Positions 35,565 to 45,113 of a DNA stretch of 64,000 nt are shown piece by piece; the first letter of the stretch is position 1, and every line of letters begins with the position of its first letter. The stretch is from NCBI RefSeq assembly GCF_016864575.1, contig NZ_CP044125.1:2958001-3022000 (forward strand), given 5' to 3'. The position numbers and the translations under genes are program-made. The notes below the pieces were generated by a model that worked only from the letters and a program-made list of their open reading frames with translations, made no database searches and had not been told where the DNA came from. Source of the stretch: Rhizobium sp. BG4. GTDB lineage: Bacteria > Pseudomonadota > Alphaproteobacteria > Rhizobiales > Rhizobiaceae.

Positions 35565-36341
35565 TCAATGGTGATCGTCTTCGCCTTCATGTTCGTGCTT
35601 TAGCCAAGAGCAAAGCTCGGCAGGCAGGAGCTTCTCGTAGGCGTCATCGCCACCCACGAATTCGCCGAGATCCCTTGCGCTGACGAACCCGACATTTGGG
35701 AATTCTTCCGCGGCGTCCCTCAGGAAGCGAAAATTGTCATCGCCGATACCCACCATCACGTAATAGATCTGGGACTCTGCATGTTCCGCCTCTGAAAGCA
35801 GGCGCCACGCCGCGTCATAATCGTTGTTCAGGCCATCGGTCAGAAAATAGTTGATAGCTGGGGTGCCTGATCTGGTTTCCTCCCCGAAAGTATCCTTTTT
35901 CTGCCCGAAGATCATGCCAAGGAGACCGCCGGCATCGTGCTCCTCCAAAAGGCCGTAGGTCATCAAGTTTGATCGGATAACAGGAGCGTAGTCGGTGCCG
36001 CCCCAGAGCACGCGCTTCAGTGCACGGTTCTCCATGATTTCGCGCTCGACGTAGCCCTGATAGGTCGTCGCGGTGACAGGTGTCAGAGACGCCATGCGTT
36101 CGTCGTTCGAAAAAACCCAGGTGTCGATGCGGCCATCATCATCGAAATAGAGCGCTACCGGCAGTACGCGTTCAAGGGCGGATTGCACCGTTCCCGATTT
36201 GAACAGCTCCGACATTGAACCCGACACATCGATGTTGAGACCGACCTGTGCCGGGATGCGTTCGTGAATTCCCTGCTTTTCCAGGACAAAGCCCACCCGA
36301 CGCACCTCTTCCTCGGGCTTTTGCAATCTGAATGTGGTCAT
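35565..36341 (-). CDS. VWA-domain protein of the Ter/Tel cluster
   Basis: 258 residues. MIDAS motif DVSGSMSEL near residue 40 with the later TDGLNNDYD give a von Willebrand A domain that binds a metal ion. Start shares bases with the preceding gene's stop (ATGA), so it is translated with the TelA-like protein. VWA proteins of this type accompany TerD/TelA stress genes and are thought to form a membrane-associated complex. No signal peptide. Confidence 0.88.
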   Translation of the reverse strand: MTTFRLQKPEEEVRRVGFVLEKQGIHERIPAQVGLNIDVSGSMSELFKSGTVQSALERVLPVALYFDDDGRIDTWVFSNDERMASLTPVTATTYQGYVEREIMENRALKRVLWGGTDYAPVIRSNLMTYGLLEEHDAGGLLGMIFGQKKDTFGEETRSGTPAINYFLTDGLNNDYDAAWRLLSEAEHAESQIYYVMVGIGDDNFRFLRDAAEEFPNVGFVSARDLGEFVGGDDAYEKLLPAELCSWLKHEHEGEDDHH

Positions 36342-37335
36342 CGGGATTCCTTTCGTGTGATCATGGCGATCAGTTTCAGGTATCGTTTGGAGATGTCACC
36401 GAGATCGATCGGTGCCGAAGGGTCATTCGTACGAGCCGCAAATGCTGCGCCGACAGCCGTCTGCCAAGCTGGCAGGTCGCGGGCGACAAGTTCTTCGGCG
36501 AAAGATCGCGCGTCGATGAGCGATGCGTGGACGGCCTCAAGCGTGCGCAGCCCGACAACCAGTGAGCTGGATGTGGCCGCCAGGGAGCCGATCCGGGTTT
36601 CAAGCGCGTCCCTCTGGGATCCGTAGTGTTGAGATTTGTCGTCGGCAACTGAATCGATGTATGCGATGACGAAGCGTCCTGCCAATATATGCGCATCAAC
36701 GCTTGCAGCGAGCCTCTTCCAACGCTTCTTCAGCGATGCGGCGGTGTTCTCCATTTCGACGAGAGTTGGAGTGAGCTCGGCGATCGATCGAGCAATCCTT
36801 GATATTTCGACCGTCTCCTCTCGATAACGCTCCAACGTCGCGCTCCCGGAGAGGGCGGTGGCAATGCTGGCCAGCAGCTTGGAACGGGTTCGAAAGAGGT
36901 CGTCGGGTTTCAAGGCTTCCAGGTGCTGTAGTAGTTCCTGGGATAATCGGTTGGCATCAGCCACGCGGTGGTCGTCGACCAAAGCTAGCTGCCTCTCTGC
37001 AATGCTGCCATGCTGCATCTGAAGCTGCGATCCGAAGCCGACAACATCTCCAAATTCGTCATCGTCGAGGTTGATGCCTTCGACAAGGCCCACGGCCGCC
37101 ATCACCATGTCGCTAGGTGCATTGGCATCGAAATGCTGAAGATCGGACGGGGAGCAGCTGATCCGACGCCGGACAGCTCCACCCCCACGATGCGTGGTCC
37201 GTCGCTGGGGACGCGAGGCGGCGCAGCGGATCCAAAAGGCACGAATGGCACTGGGCTGGCCCGCTTGTCGTCGCCCCTTCCGAATGGGATCTTCGGCGAC
37301 TTCGGTCTTTCCTGACTTTTCTTCGGCGGCGACAC
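36338..37335 (-). CDS. TelA-like helical protein, frameshifted as given
   Basis: An N-terminal frame (MSPPKKSQERPKSPKIPFGR, start 37335) and a longer C-terminal frame join if one C is added at the GGGG run 37149-37152, giving 332 codons and the sequence SAAPPSDLQHFDANAP. The longer frame otherwise begins with about 100 residues of unlikely sequence. The protein is helical (coiled coils around residues 170-290) and resembles the toxic-anion-resistance TelA family next to it. It lies between terD and the VWA gene in one operon. Confidence 0.72.
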
Positions 37336-37344
37336 GGCTTGGCG

Positions 37345-38040
37345 TCACGAAAGATAAGCGTTGATCACTTCGCCGAGGCCCGCATTGGACCCGGCGCCGA
37401 CGGCATGGAACTTCCAGGATCCGTCCTGTTGCTTCAAGAACGAAGCCACCTGGATCGTCGTTTTTCCCGCAAACTCCGAAGTGAGCTGGTAGCGGCAAAG
37501 TTCATCATCCATGGCATCGCAGACTTCGATGTAGGCGTTCTTCACCTTGCCAAAGTCCTGGCGCTTGCGTTCAGCATCATGAATCGTGGCCCAAACGGCA
37601 AGTTCGGCGACGTCTTCCGGGAGCTTGGCCAGAACGATCTTGAACTCCTCGCGAAAGCCCTCGCCATGATGGTCGTTGGCCTCGTCTTCGTCTTCGTCTT
37701 CGTCGCGCAGAGCGGGGCCACCACGTCCTGTGCGGTCGTCGCGCTCGTGCCACATGGCGCCGTCGTTCGTCTGGAAAGAGCCATCGGCGTTCTTGGTCAG
37801 GGAACCCTCCGGATTCCCAGGTCCTCTCACAAAAGCGTAGCAGAGTGCGTGCGAACCATCGTTATACAGGCGCGCCCGGCTGGCGTCGCCTCGCGGATGG
37901 ATGAGAGCGAAGCAGTGGACATCGAGATCGAACGCCGGACCAGAGCCCTCCGGCGGATCCCAGACAAGGCCCGAATGAACGAGCTCCATTTCCTTCTGAA
38001 TCTGAAAGGACTGTCCCTTTGCGAGATTGAACGTGGCCAT
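37345..38040 (-). CDS. TerD-family stress protein
   Basis: 231 residues. FDLDVHCFAL and the later NDGAMWHERDDRTG match the calcium-binding TerD fold; EELAVWATIHDA-type strands (VAELAVWATIHDAERKRQDF) complete it. An insertion of acidic residues (RDEDEDEDEANDHH) interrupts the middle. TerD proteins act in tellurite and stress tolerance through a complex at the inner membrane. Operon order: telA, terD, TelA-like, VWA. Confidence 0.9.
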   Translation of the reverse strand: MATFNLAKGQSFQIQKEMELVHSGLVWDPPEGSGPAFDLDVHCFALIHPRGDASRARLYNDGSHALCYAFVRGPGNPEGSLTKNADGSFQTNDGAMWHERDDRTGRGGPALRDEDEDEDEANDHHGEGFREEFKIVLAKLPEDVAELAVWATIHDAERKRQDFGKVKNAYIEVCDAMDDELCRYQLTSEFAGKTTIQVASFLKQQDGSWKFHAVGAGSNAGLGEVINAYLS

Positions 38041-38055
38041 GCCTGCTCCGTGAAA

Positions 38056-39213
38056 TTAGCTCGGTCTGTAGGTGGTAAGTAGGCGCGCCTGCTCGAGTTT
38101 CGACCGCGCCTCGGCATAGCGCTGCTTGTTCTTCTCTCCTTCGGCGACGACCTTGTCAGCGATGGATCGAAGGCGCTGGGCCGTTTGGAGGACGAGGTCC
38201 GCATCGGCCAGTCGGTTTTCGCCAGAGGCCCGCGAGGCGGTCACGGAAACATTCTCGAGAACGTCCATTCCATACTTCTGCAGGGATGCGCGAAGCTCCC
38301 GGCGCATATCGTTCATCTGCTGGATCGACTGCATCTGGAAGAGGACGTGCAGACGGATGAGAACAGACTTGATGTCGTTAAACTCAGCGTTTGCAGATGA
38401 GACGGTCTCGGCCAAGGTCGCGAGAGCTGCGCCTCGCGCTATGCCGATGGAATCCAGGTCGGAGGGAGCTTTGGCATACGCGTTCTCCAAGACCAAGATG
38501 CGGTTTCGAAAGATGTCGAGCTTCTGTGAATGGTCCCGAGCGGCCTGTACTCGAAGTGGGTCGCCGCCGGAGGCCTCCTGCTTGAGGTGATCCAGATCTT
38601 TCTCTGCTTGCCCGACAATTTCGCGACCCGCCAGAATGTAGACGCCAAGCGAAACGATGGCTTCCTTGTAGGCGTCCGCAAGCCCGCTCATGCGCGAGAC
38701 TTCACCCACGAGCTTGGCACTCTCCTCATCGACCTTCGTTTCGAGCGGGCGCACCAATTCGGAAAGCGACTTTGCTTTGCTCTGCAGCATACCCCGCACT
38801 TCGTCGGAAACCTTCTTGAGACGTGCGGCTGGGTCGCGAAGGCCGAGTGAAACAAGGATGCGTTCGATAAACCCACCCTTGAGCTTCTCCCGGATGTCAG
38901 CTTCCAGGGCTTCGAGATCGGCCCCCTTCACGCCATCGCGGATTGTGCGGAAGAGGTCAAAGAGCACCGGGGACTGTGCATTCGTGATCTGGGACAGGAT
39001 AGAGTCCAGTTTTATGCCAAAGCCGGAAAGAGCTTCCTGGCCGAAGGTTACGAGTGAACTCGGCTCCATGGTGTCGAGAGACGTCTTGCCTGCGATTTCC
39101 TGGGCTTCCGCCTGACGCACTGCGGGAAGCGTGACCGTAACTATCGCGGGCGGGCCTCCAGCCGCGAGTCCCAACGGGTTTGTGGCGGTGGTGGTCGCAA
39201 GCTCGCTAGAAAT
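38056..39213 (-). CDS. telA: Toxic-anion-resistance protein TelA, possible ATT start
   Basis: 385 residues as placed here. Long helical protein (GMLQSKAKSLSELVRPLETK, AYKEAIVSLGVYILAGREIV) typical of the TelA family. The open frame runs upstream to an ATG at 39300, but those residues (MCMHCGLFGPCDPAT) look unlike the family and lie past the best ribosome site. GGAGGAGG stands exactly 8 bases before an ATT at 39213, suggesting a rare ATT start or a base error in an ATG. First gene of the Ter/Tel operon. Confidence 0.8.
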   Translation of the reverse strand: MSSELATTTATNPLGLAAGGPPAIVTVTLPAVRQAEAQEIAGKTSLDTMEPSSLVTFGQEALSGFGIKLDSILSQITNAQSPVLFDLFRTIRDGVKGADLEALEADIREKLKGGFIERILVSLGLRDPAARLKKVSDEVRGMLQSKAKSLSELVRPLETKVDEESAKLVGEVSRMSGLADAYKEAIVSLGVYILAGREIVGQAEKDLDHLKQEASGGDPLRVQAARDHSQKLDIFRNRILVLENAYAKAPSDLDSIGIARGAALATLAETVSSANAEFNDIKSVLIRLHVLFQMQSIQQMNDMRRELRASLQKYGMDVLENVSVTASRASGENRLADADLVLQTAQRLRSIADKVVAEGEKNKQRYAEARSKLEQARLLTTYRPS

Positions 39214-39324
39214 GGCCTTATCCTCCTCCGGGGAACGCCGGGAATGTAGCGGAGGGGTTGCAGGGTCGCAAGGTCCGAACAAGCCACAGTGCATACACAC
39301 CTGGGGGTCAACTTTGGGAATCCA

Positions 39325-39669
39325 ATGGGCAAGCCGTCAGCCAGATCAATCGCCGCAGCAATCATGTTGCTGCTTGCGATTCTAGTCGGCACCAGCTTCA
39401 GCCTGGTGCGCGACGACGCTATGGCGGCTTCTCCGGCGTCCCAAGAGTTTTCGCTTTCTGGCCCATGCAAGGCCGCCCATCGCGGCACTACTGAGAGCGG
39501 GACGCGATCCGATCGCGCCGATCACTGCTCGCTCCACAATTATGTCGTCTCTTCATCCTCATCCGAAGATGCGAGGGCGTGCGACGCTATCAGGTTCAAT
39601 AGCGCATATGCCAGCATGAGCGCCGTTGCTCCCGAAGTGCAAGCACGTCCGCCAAGACCTTTCGCCTGA
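39325..39669 (+). CDS. Small exported protein
   Basis: 114 residues from ATG 39325 (MGKPSARS). Signal peptide (AAAIMLLLAILVGTSFS), then a Ser-rich mature part with three or more cysteines (SGPCKAAHR, DHCSLHNY, ARACDAI). Position just before the motA/copC pair and the Cys/His content suggest a periplasmic metal-related role; this is inference. No family recognised. Confidence 0.5.
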   Translation: MGKPSARSIAAAIMLLLAILVGTSFSLVRDDAMAASPASQEFSLSGPCKAAHRGTTESGTRSDRADHCSLHNYVVSSSSSEDARACDAIRFNSAYASMSAVAPEVQARPPRPFA

Positions 39670-39758
39670 TCCCTTATCATCAAGATCAGAATAATCGCGC
39701 CACGGCACCGGGGAACCGGTAGTGCACGACGCCGGCGGCGCCGAGCGAAAGCAAAGCA

Positions 39759-40628
39759 ATGAACATCATCATCGGATTCGTAATCACAGTCGGTTGCATC
39801 GTCGGCAGCTTCATGGCCATGGGCGGCCATCTTTCGGCTCTTTTCCAGCCCTTCGAACTCGTAATTATCGGAGGCGCGGGCATCGGCGGCTTCATAATGG
39901 CGAACTCGATGAAGGTCGTGAAAGACTCTCTGAAGGCACTTGGAGAGGCCTTTAAGCATTCCGTTCCCAAGGAGCGCCAATATCTCGACGTCCTAGGGGT
40001 GCTGTACGCACTGATGCGCGACCTCCGTACGAAGAGCCGCAACGAAATCGAGGCTCATATCGACAACCCATCGGAGTCGTCGATTTTTCAAGCCGCTCCG
40101 ACCCTCCTGAAGAACAAGTCGCTGACGAATTTCATCTGCGATTACGTGCGGCTGATCATCATCGGAAATGCCCGGTCGCATGAGATCGAAGCGCTGATGG
40201 ACGAGGAACTCGCAACGATTTTGAGCGACAGGCTGAAACCGTATCACGCACTTACGACGATGGGGGATGCATTCCCGGCGATCGGCATCGTTGCGGCTGT
40301 CCTGGGCGTGATCAAGGCGATGGCGGCCATCAATGAACCGCCAGAGGTGCTTGGGCATCTGATCGGCGCCGCCCTTGTCGGGACTTTCCTCGGCATCCTG
40401 TTGTCCTATTCGGTCTGCGCTCCGATAAACGCTCAGATCAAGACGGTTCGGACAAAGCAGCATCGCCTTTATGTCGTCGTCAAGCAGACCCTTCTCGCCT
40501 ACATGAATGGATCAGTCCCCCAGGTCGCGCTCGAATATGGAAGAAAAACGATCTCGGAGCACGAGCGTCCGACGATCGATGCTGTCGAGCAGGAAATGAT
40601 CGGCGGCCCGGTGGATAAGGCAGCATGA
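39759..40628 (+). CDS. motA: Flagellar stator protein MotA, orphan copy
   Basis: 289 residues, the full length of alphaproteobacterial MotA. Four membrane helices (for example [20 protein letters not shown], and [20 protein letters not shown]) and the cytoplasmic loop [15 protein letters not shown]. MotA with MotB forms the proton-driven stator. No motB, fliM or other flagellar gene is in the window; instead its stop overlaps the start of copC (ATGA). It is probably a second copy with an altered or lost motility role. Confidence 0.93.
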   Translation: MNIIIGFVITVGCIVGSFMAMGGHLSALFQPFELVIIGGAGIGGFIMANSMKVVKDSLKALGEAFKHSVPKERQYLDVLGVLYALMRDLRTKSRNEIEAHIDNPSESSIFQAAPTLLKNKSLTNFICDYVRLIIIGNARSHEIEALMDEELATILSDRLKPYHALTTMGDAFPAIGIVAAVLGVIKAMAAINEPPEVLGHLIGAALVGTFLGILLSYSVCAPINAQIKTVRTKQHRLYVVVKQTLLAYMNGSVPQVALEYGRKTISEHERPTIDAVEQEMIGGPVDKAA

Positions 40629-41014
40629 TGAATTCGATACGGGTTGCTGCGTTCTTCGCGGCCATCGCCTTAGCTGGCGCTCCCTCCGCCGGATCGCCGC
40701 CGGAGCAAAGAGGGGGCGTCGTCTCCATCCCGCGGAATGGCGAAATAGTCGAACGCGGTCCAGCAGAGATCGAGATGAGGTTTTCCACGCGGCTTCGGCT
40801 GCGTGGACATCAAATCCGGATCTTCGATGAGAACCGCCGGGTGAGAGCATCTGGCCAGCCTGCCGCGACCAAAGAGTTCACACTTTTGCACATGCCTGTC
40901 TTCGGCTACCTGCAGCAGGGGCAATACACAGTCGAATGGTCGGCGACCACAGATGCGAATGACGTCCTCTCCGGCAGCTTCAAATTCGTAGTGCGTTCAA
41001 CTGTCGGGCGTTAA
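40625..41014 (+). CDS. CopC-domain periplasmic copper-binding protein
   Basis: 129 residues. Signal peptide ([17 protein letters not shown]), then a CopC-like beta sandwich ([50 protein letters not shown]). The classical N-terminal copper-ligand His is not visible after the signal peptide, so metal binding is uncertain. The gene overlaps motA by 4 bases and is translationally coupled to it. Confidence 0.83.
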   Translation: MMNSIRVAAFFAAIALAGAPSAGSPPEQRGGVVSIPRNGEIVERGPAEIEMRFSTRLRLRGHQIRIFDENRRVRASGQPAATKEFTLLHMPVFGYLQQGQYTVEWSATTDANDVLSGSFKFVVRSTVGR

Positions 41015-41104
41015 CCATCTATCAACTATATCGGGTCGGTTTCTTGACCTGGGGAGTCGTTTACCGTTTGTTAACCCTGGTGTTGGGGTGGACAGGGGTA
41101 TCGC

Positions 41105-41701
41105 GTGCTACGTCATCTTCTTGCATTGACGCTCGTTTTCGGGGCAGGGCAGGCTGTAGCGGGTCCCGGTCATCTTGGGCCTGTGATGGTCACCGGAAAG
41201 GCTACTTCGCAGCCTGTCGGACACTATGAGTTCTGCAAGACCAACCAGGATGAATGCCGCGTTCGCTCTGACGATTTAACTCCGGTGAGCCTGACAGCTT
41301 CCGCATGGAACGAGCTAGTCGCAGTCAACGCCGACGTGAATGCGCGTGTTGCCCCGAAGACTGATCTGGATCATTACGGCAGGGAAGAAGTCTGGACATA
41401 CCCTGACAATGAGGGCGACTGCGAGGACTATGCGCTCGAAAAGCGCCGGATGCTCCTCAAGGCAGGCCTGTCCGCGTCAGATCTGCTCATCACAGTTCTC
41501 CGCAAGCCCGATGGGCAAGGTCACGCTGTGCTAACGGTACGCACGGACCAAGGGGACTATGTCCTGGACAACCTCAGCCCGGATGTGAAGCTGTGGTCCG
41601 ACACGGAATACACTTTCCTGAAGCGGCAGTCCGAATTCGACTCCGGTAGATGGGTTAGCATCCAGCCTCACGACGACACCGCAGTCGGCGCCGTTCGCTG
41701 A
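41105..41701 (+). CDS. Transglutaminase-like cysteine protease (BTLCP)
   Basis: 198 residues. Signal peptide (LLALTLVFGAGQAVAG), then the BTLCP core: Cys in EGDCEDYALEKRRML, His in GQGHAVLTVRT, and DNLSPDVKLW. The family (DUF920-type) is common in alphaproteobacteria and acts in the periplasm, in LapG-like surface-protein control. It is followed by a convergent L,D-transpeptidase gene, consistent with an envelope cluster. Confidence 0.9.
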   Translation: MLRHLLALTLVFGAGQAVAGPGHLGPVMVTGKATSQPVGHYEFCKTNQDECRVRSDDLTPVSLTASAWNELVAVNADVNARVAPKTDLDHYGREEVWTYPDNEGDCEDYALEKRRMLLKAGLSASDLLITVLRKPDGQGHAVLTVRTDQGDYVLDNLSPDVKLWSDTEYTFLKRQSEFDSGRWVSIQPHDDTAVGAVR

Positions 41702-41708
41702 GCGGTTT

Positions 41709-42755
41709 TCAATCTTTGCCGTCGTATGGATCGGCAAGCGCTGCTTCGGGACGGCTGACCGGATAATCGATGTTCGAGATCTTCGCAGCAAGCTTCTTTG
41801 CGCCGTTTTCCTTAAGCAGTGCTCGGAAACTCGGATGCATGCCGCCGTCGACATACGCGTTTGCATGAGTGGCGCCATCCTGCCCCAATAGCGCGGTTAG
41901 TGCCGCGTCTTCTGTCGTGACCTTTGCGGCGATCGTCGGATTGATAGTGTCCGTCCGCTCAGGGCAGGCGGCCAGAGGATCCTTGGGAACGCCTCCACTG
42001 AATTCAGCATTGACAACGTACTTCCCACCACATGCGGAAATCCGGGGTTCCGTCCGCGTAGCCTCGAAGGCGTCAAACCCTACCTTCATCGAGCGCCAAA
42101 ACTCGAAATTGGCATCTCCGCGGTGGGCTGCCATGTTCTTGGCGGTCATCTTGAAAGGATAGGCCTGCACCTGAAACGCAGGCTGTCCGCTATCCAACGC
42201 AGCTTTCACGATAGCATAAATCTCGCCAACGCCCTGATCTGTCATCGCATAGCAGCCTGACGAAGAACACGCGCCGTGTACCATGAGCGCCGTGCCGCTG
42301 TATCCCAGTGCCGCTTCAAGCTTGTTCGGGTAGCCAAGATTGAAAGACAGATAGTACTGAGACTTGGGATTCAGCATTCCCTTCGATACCGAGTAGAATC
42401 CTTCAGGCGCTTGTCTGTCGCCATCGTTCTTCTTGGGTCCCAACTTCCCTGACCACCTGCAGATCGGGAACGTCTTCAACAACGCGTACCGCCCCGTCGC
42501 ATCTTGCTTCCAGACTTCAAGCTCGCTCTCCTCCTTGAAGAGACGAACCAGAACTGGTGCCTGAGGCGTCATACGCTTCTTCCGCATCTCGGCAGCGGTC
42601 TTTTGGGATATCTCGGGCACTGCTTCGCCCAGGTCGTCGAGCGCCGTTTGGACACAGCCGCTGAGGGCAAGGCCAAGCGCAAGCATGGCCGCGCTGCGGG
42701 CAGCAACGCGACGCAATGATGTTGCTCGCGGCCAGGTCAAATTATGAAACGTCAT
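41709..42755 (-). CDS. L,D-transpeptidase (YafK-type) lipoprotein
   Basis: 348 residues. Lipobox LALSGC near residue 34, so a lipid-anchored envelope protein. YkuD catalytic motif MVHGACSSSGCYAM with His and Cys in the right order, and RQAPEGFYSV before it. It cross-links or tethers peptidoglycan. Probable partner of the M23 endopeptidase and second L,D-transpeptidase nearby. Confidence 0.9.
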   Translation of the reverse strand: MTFHNLTWPRATSLRRVAARSAAMLALGLALSGCVQTALDDLGEAVPEISQKTAAEMRKKRMTPQAPVLVRLFKEESELEVWKQDATGRYALLKTFPICRWSGKLGPKKNDGDRQAPEGFYSVSKGMLNPKSQYYLSFNLGYPNKLEAALGYSGTALMVHGACSSSGCYAMTDQGVGEIYAIVKAALDSGQPAFQVQAYPFKMTAKNMAAHRGDANFEFWRSMKVGFDAFEATRTEPRISACGGKYVVNAEFSGGVPKDPLAACPERTDTINPTIAAKVTTEDAALTALLGQDGATHANAYVDGGMHPSFRALLKENGAKKLAAKISNIDYPVSRPEAALADPYDGKD

Positions 42756-42810
42756 ATCATCCGTCGGTGGAGGTTATTGCAGACGAACTCGGCGAGCCGT
42801 TCGATTTAGA

Positions 42811-43644
42811 CTAATCAGTATCCGATTCAGCGGCGGATGGCGAAGGTCTGGCATTCAAAACCTCAATGCTTGCCTTCGCCTTGAGGACCGAGACCGCCTC
42901 GACGCCCGCGGCACTCTCGAGTGCGTGCCTGATTTTAGGTGTCGCCTGGTCAAGTGTCGGGACCGGGCGTGAACGACGCGATTCAAGCTTCAGGACGTGA
43001 TATCCGAACGGGGTTTGCACGGGTGCGGCGATTACGTCGCCTATTCGGGCATTTGCGATCGCGGTGGCAAATTCAACAGGGATCTGGTCTTCAGCGAGAA
43101 ATCCCAGGTCGCCACCATTCGACTTGGTCACTTCGTCCAATGACTTTTGTGCCTCGGTTTCGAAGGCGCGCTGTCCGTGCTTGACACCATCGATGATATG
43201 CATTGCATCCATCCGGGTAGCGACAAGGATGTGTCGAATCCTAACCTCTGGCACAGGCTTCAGCCCCCCGACCTGGCGGTCATAGGCGGTGCGGATGGCA
43301 TCGTCTGTGACGTTTCGCTCGATAGCCTTTCGAAGATAGAGTGCTCGAAGCGCTCGCTCTTTCAAGAACTGCATCTCGGCCCGGAAAGCTGGATCATCAT
43401 CTAGCCCTTCGGCGAGCGCGGCTTTCGATACAACCTTCAGCTCGATCAGCGCATCGATGACGCCCTGCTGGTTCGCCTGTGCGTCTTTCTGATCAATGTC
43501 GCCAAGGAGACGGGTCGCGACCTCGACGTCGCTCGCCGTAATCGCATCGCCATCTACCCGTGCCAAAGGACTGCCGTCCTCGGCACGCACCGGGACGACA
43601 GTCAACAGGGAGATCAGGATGGCTGCTCGTACCTTCATGGTCAT
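42811..43644 (-). CDS. PpiC/parvulin-type peptidyl-prolyl isomerase
   Basis: 277 residues with a signal peptide (AAILISLLTVVPVRAED). SurA/PrsA N-terminal helices (residues 25-120) and a parvulin domain (about 130-225: EVRIRHILVATRMDA, NGGDLGFLAEDQIP, PFGYHVLKLE). It assists folding of exported proteins. Its start overlaps the stop of the DsbA-like gene by 4 bases, so the two form one operon for oxidative folding. Confidence 0.92.
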   Translation of the reverse strand: MTMKVRAAILISLLTVVPVRAEDGSPLARVDGDAITASDVEVATRLLGDIDQKDAQANQQGVIDALIELKVVSKAALAEGLDDDPAFRAEMQFLKERALRALYLRKAIERNVTDDAIRTAYDRQVGGLKPVPEVRIRHILVATRMDAMHIIDGVKHGQRAFETEAQKSLDEVTKSNGGDLGFLAEDQIPVEFATAIANARIGDVIAAPVQTPFGYHVLKLESRRSRPVPTLDQATPKIRHALESAAGVEAVSVLKAKASIEVLNARPSPSAAESDTD

Positions 43645-44267
43645 TCCGCCGGAAGCAGGGGATCTACAATCTTGGCAAATTCCGCGACCGGAAGTGCGCC
43701 AGCATACTTCTTCCCGTTAATGAAGAATGTCGGGGTCGAATCCACACCAAGCGCCTTGCCCTTGTTTGCAACGGCGCTCACCTTGTCCAGGAGAGCTTGA
43801 TCGGTAAGGCAGGACTCGAATTCCTTCTGCCCCATGCCCGTGATCGCCATCGTCGACTGAAGTGCCTGCCGCCCGTCCTGGGCCGCTGCCCACTTTTCCT
43901 GCTGGCGGAACAACAGGTCCACTGCGGGATACCATTTGTCTTCGCCAACGCAGCGAGCGAGCATGAAGGCAGCCGTCGAGCGCGGGTCGAACGGGAACTC
44001 GCGAAAGATGAAGCGGACCTTGCCTGTGTCGACGTATTGCTTCTTGATCTCCGGCCACATCTCGGTGTGGAAGTTCCTGCAATGAGGGCAGGTCATCGAC
44101 AGGTATTCGACCACGGTGACTGGTGCCTTCTCATCGCCGAAAGCCTTTTCGGGCAGCGGGCCGGGGGTCATCAGATCGTCCTCCGCGGCCGCCAGGGCGA
44201 CATCCAGCGGAACAGAGGCCAGCGTGACCATTGTTGCGACGCCTGCGAGCAGTTCTCTGCGCTTCAT
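43641..44267 (-). CDS. DsbA-like thiol oxidoreductase
   Basis: 208 residues from ATG 44267 (AGAGGA upstream). Twin-Arg-like, Leu-rich start (MKRRELLAGVATMVTLASVP) suggests Sec or Tat export. Thioredoxin fold with active site CPHC (C60, C63) and cis-Pro in STPTFF. It forms or rearranges disulfide bonds in the periplasm. Overlaps the PpiC gene by 4 bases. Confidence 0.92.
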   Translation of the reverse strand: MKRRELLAGVATMVTLASVPLDVALAAAEDDLMTPGPLPEKAFGDEKAPVTVVEYLSMTCPHCRNFHTEMWPEIKKQYVDTGKVRFIFREFPFDPRSTAAFMLARCVGEDKWYPAVDLLFRQQEKWAAAQDGRQALQSTMAITGMGQKEFESCLTDQALLDKVSAVANKGKALGVDSTPTFFINGKKYAGALPVAEFAKIVDPLLPAE

Positions 44268-44430
44268 TCCGAATTCCTCTTTGATGGCAAATCGGACGAA
44301 TCCTACGACCTCAAGCAGCTTGAGGTTCAAGACTCTTTTCGCAAAGGGCATGGCCTCGTCAGATCAAACAATCTTGATTTCAACGAAGCCCCGATCTGGG
44401 GAAGGCTTGCTGCGAAATGAAGGACTGAAG

Positions 44431-44616
44431 ATGCTCCTCAAAATCATGATGATATTGGTAATCGTGGGTGTGGGCTTTGTCGGCTTGAAGCTCGCGTTCG
44501 CCTTAGCCTGCAGCGTCGGAGGACACAGCACGCTTGAGGAAATTTGGAGCGGATGGGCTATTCCAATACTCACGCTTGCTCTTGCGATCGAGACCGCGGT
44601 GCTTCTAAGGAAGTGA
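44431..44616 (+). CDS. Small two-helix membrane protein
   Basis: 61 residues from ATG 44431 (AAGGAC upstream). Two hydrophobic helices (MMILVIVGVGFVGLKLAFAL and WAIPILTLALAIETAVLL). Not recognised; likely a small metal- or envelope-cluster protein. Confidence 0.5.
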   Translation: MLLKIMMILVIVGVGFVGLKLAFALACSVGGHSTLEEIWSGWAIPILTLALAIETAVLLRK

Positions 44617-44687
44617 AGCCCGGTCAGAAGCCCGTCAGCAACAACGGTTCATACATGCTCCAATGACTAGAGTTTTGGAGGCAGGAT

Positions 44688-45113
44688 ATGCTCACGATTG
44701 GTGACCTTTCGCGCAGGACGGGCGTGAAGATACCGACCATTCGCTATTACGAGGAAATGGGCCTTCTGTCCCATGCCGAGCGCTCGGAAGGAAATCAGCG
44801 GCGATACACGAAGCAGGAACGCGAGAGGCTCTCGTTCATCAGGCATGCGCGGGAACTCGGCATGACTATAGAAGCCATCCGCGACCTGCTCGAAATGAGC
44901 CGGCATCCAGACATGCCTTGCTCGGAAGTCGACCGGATCGCGCTTGGACAGCTCGCAACCGTCAAGCAGAAGATTGAGCGGTTGCGCAAACTCGAAGTAG
45001 AACTCGAGAGAATTGCCAGCCATCGCCACGAGGGCGCGATCCGGGATTGTTACGTGATTCAGGCACTTGCGAACCTGAACCTTCCGGACGATACGGGCGA
45101 CGACCGCCAATGA
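44688..45113 (+). CDS. MerR-family metal-responsive regulator
   Basis: 141 residues. N-terminal winged helix (LTIGDLSRRTGVKIPTIRYY), a long dimer helix (VKQKIERLRKLEVELERI) and ligand-loop region with Cys and His (HPDMPCSEVD, HRHEGAIRDCYV). This is the layout of ZntR/CadR/PbrR-like regulators, which bend promoters with a 19-20 bp spacer. Such a promoter is found at 49724-49754 before the P-type ATPase gene. Its stop overlaps the sco start by 4 bases (ATGA). Confidence 0.88.
   Translation: MLTIGDLSRRTGVKIPTIRYYEEMGLLSHAERSEGNQRRYTKQERERLSFIRHARELGMTIEAIRDLLEMSRHPDMPCSEVDRIALGQLATVKQKIERLRKLEVELERIASHRHEGAIRDCYVIQALANLNLPDDTGDDRQ

Noticed and set aside
36338..37498. 386-residue frame with a long Arg/Gly-rich N-terminus
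   Set aside because: The first 100 residues are a shadow of other frames; the true N-terminus is the frame from 37335, joined after a homopolymer repair.
39540..39980. 146-residue minus-strand frame across the motA start
   Set aside because: No ribosome site or family likeness; a mirror of motA and the exported protein gene.
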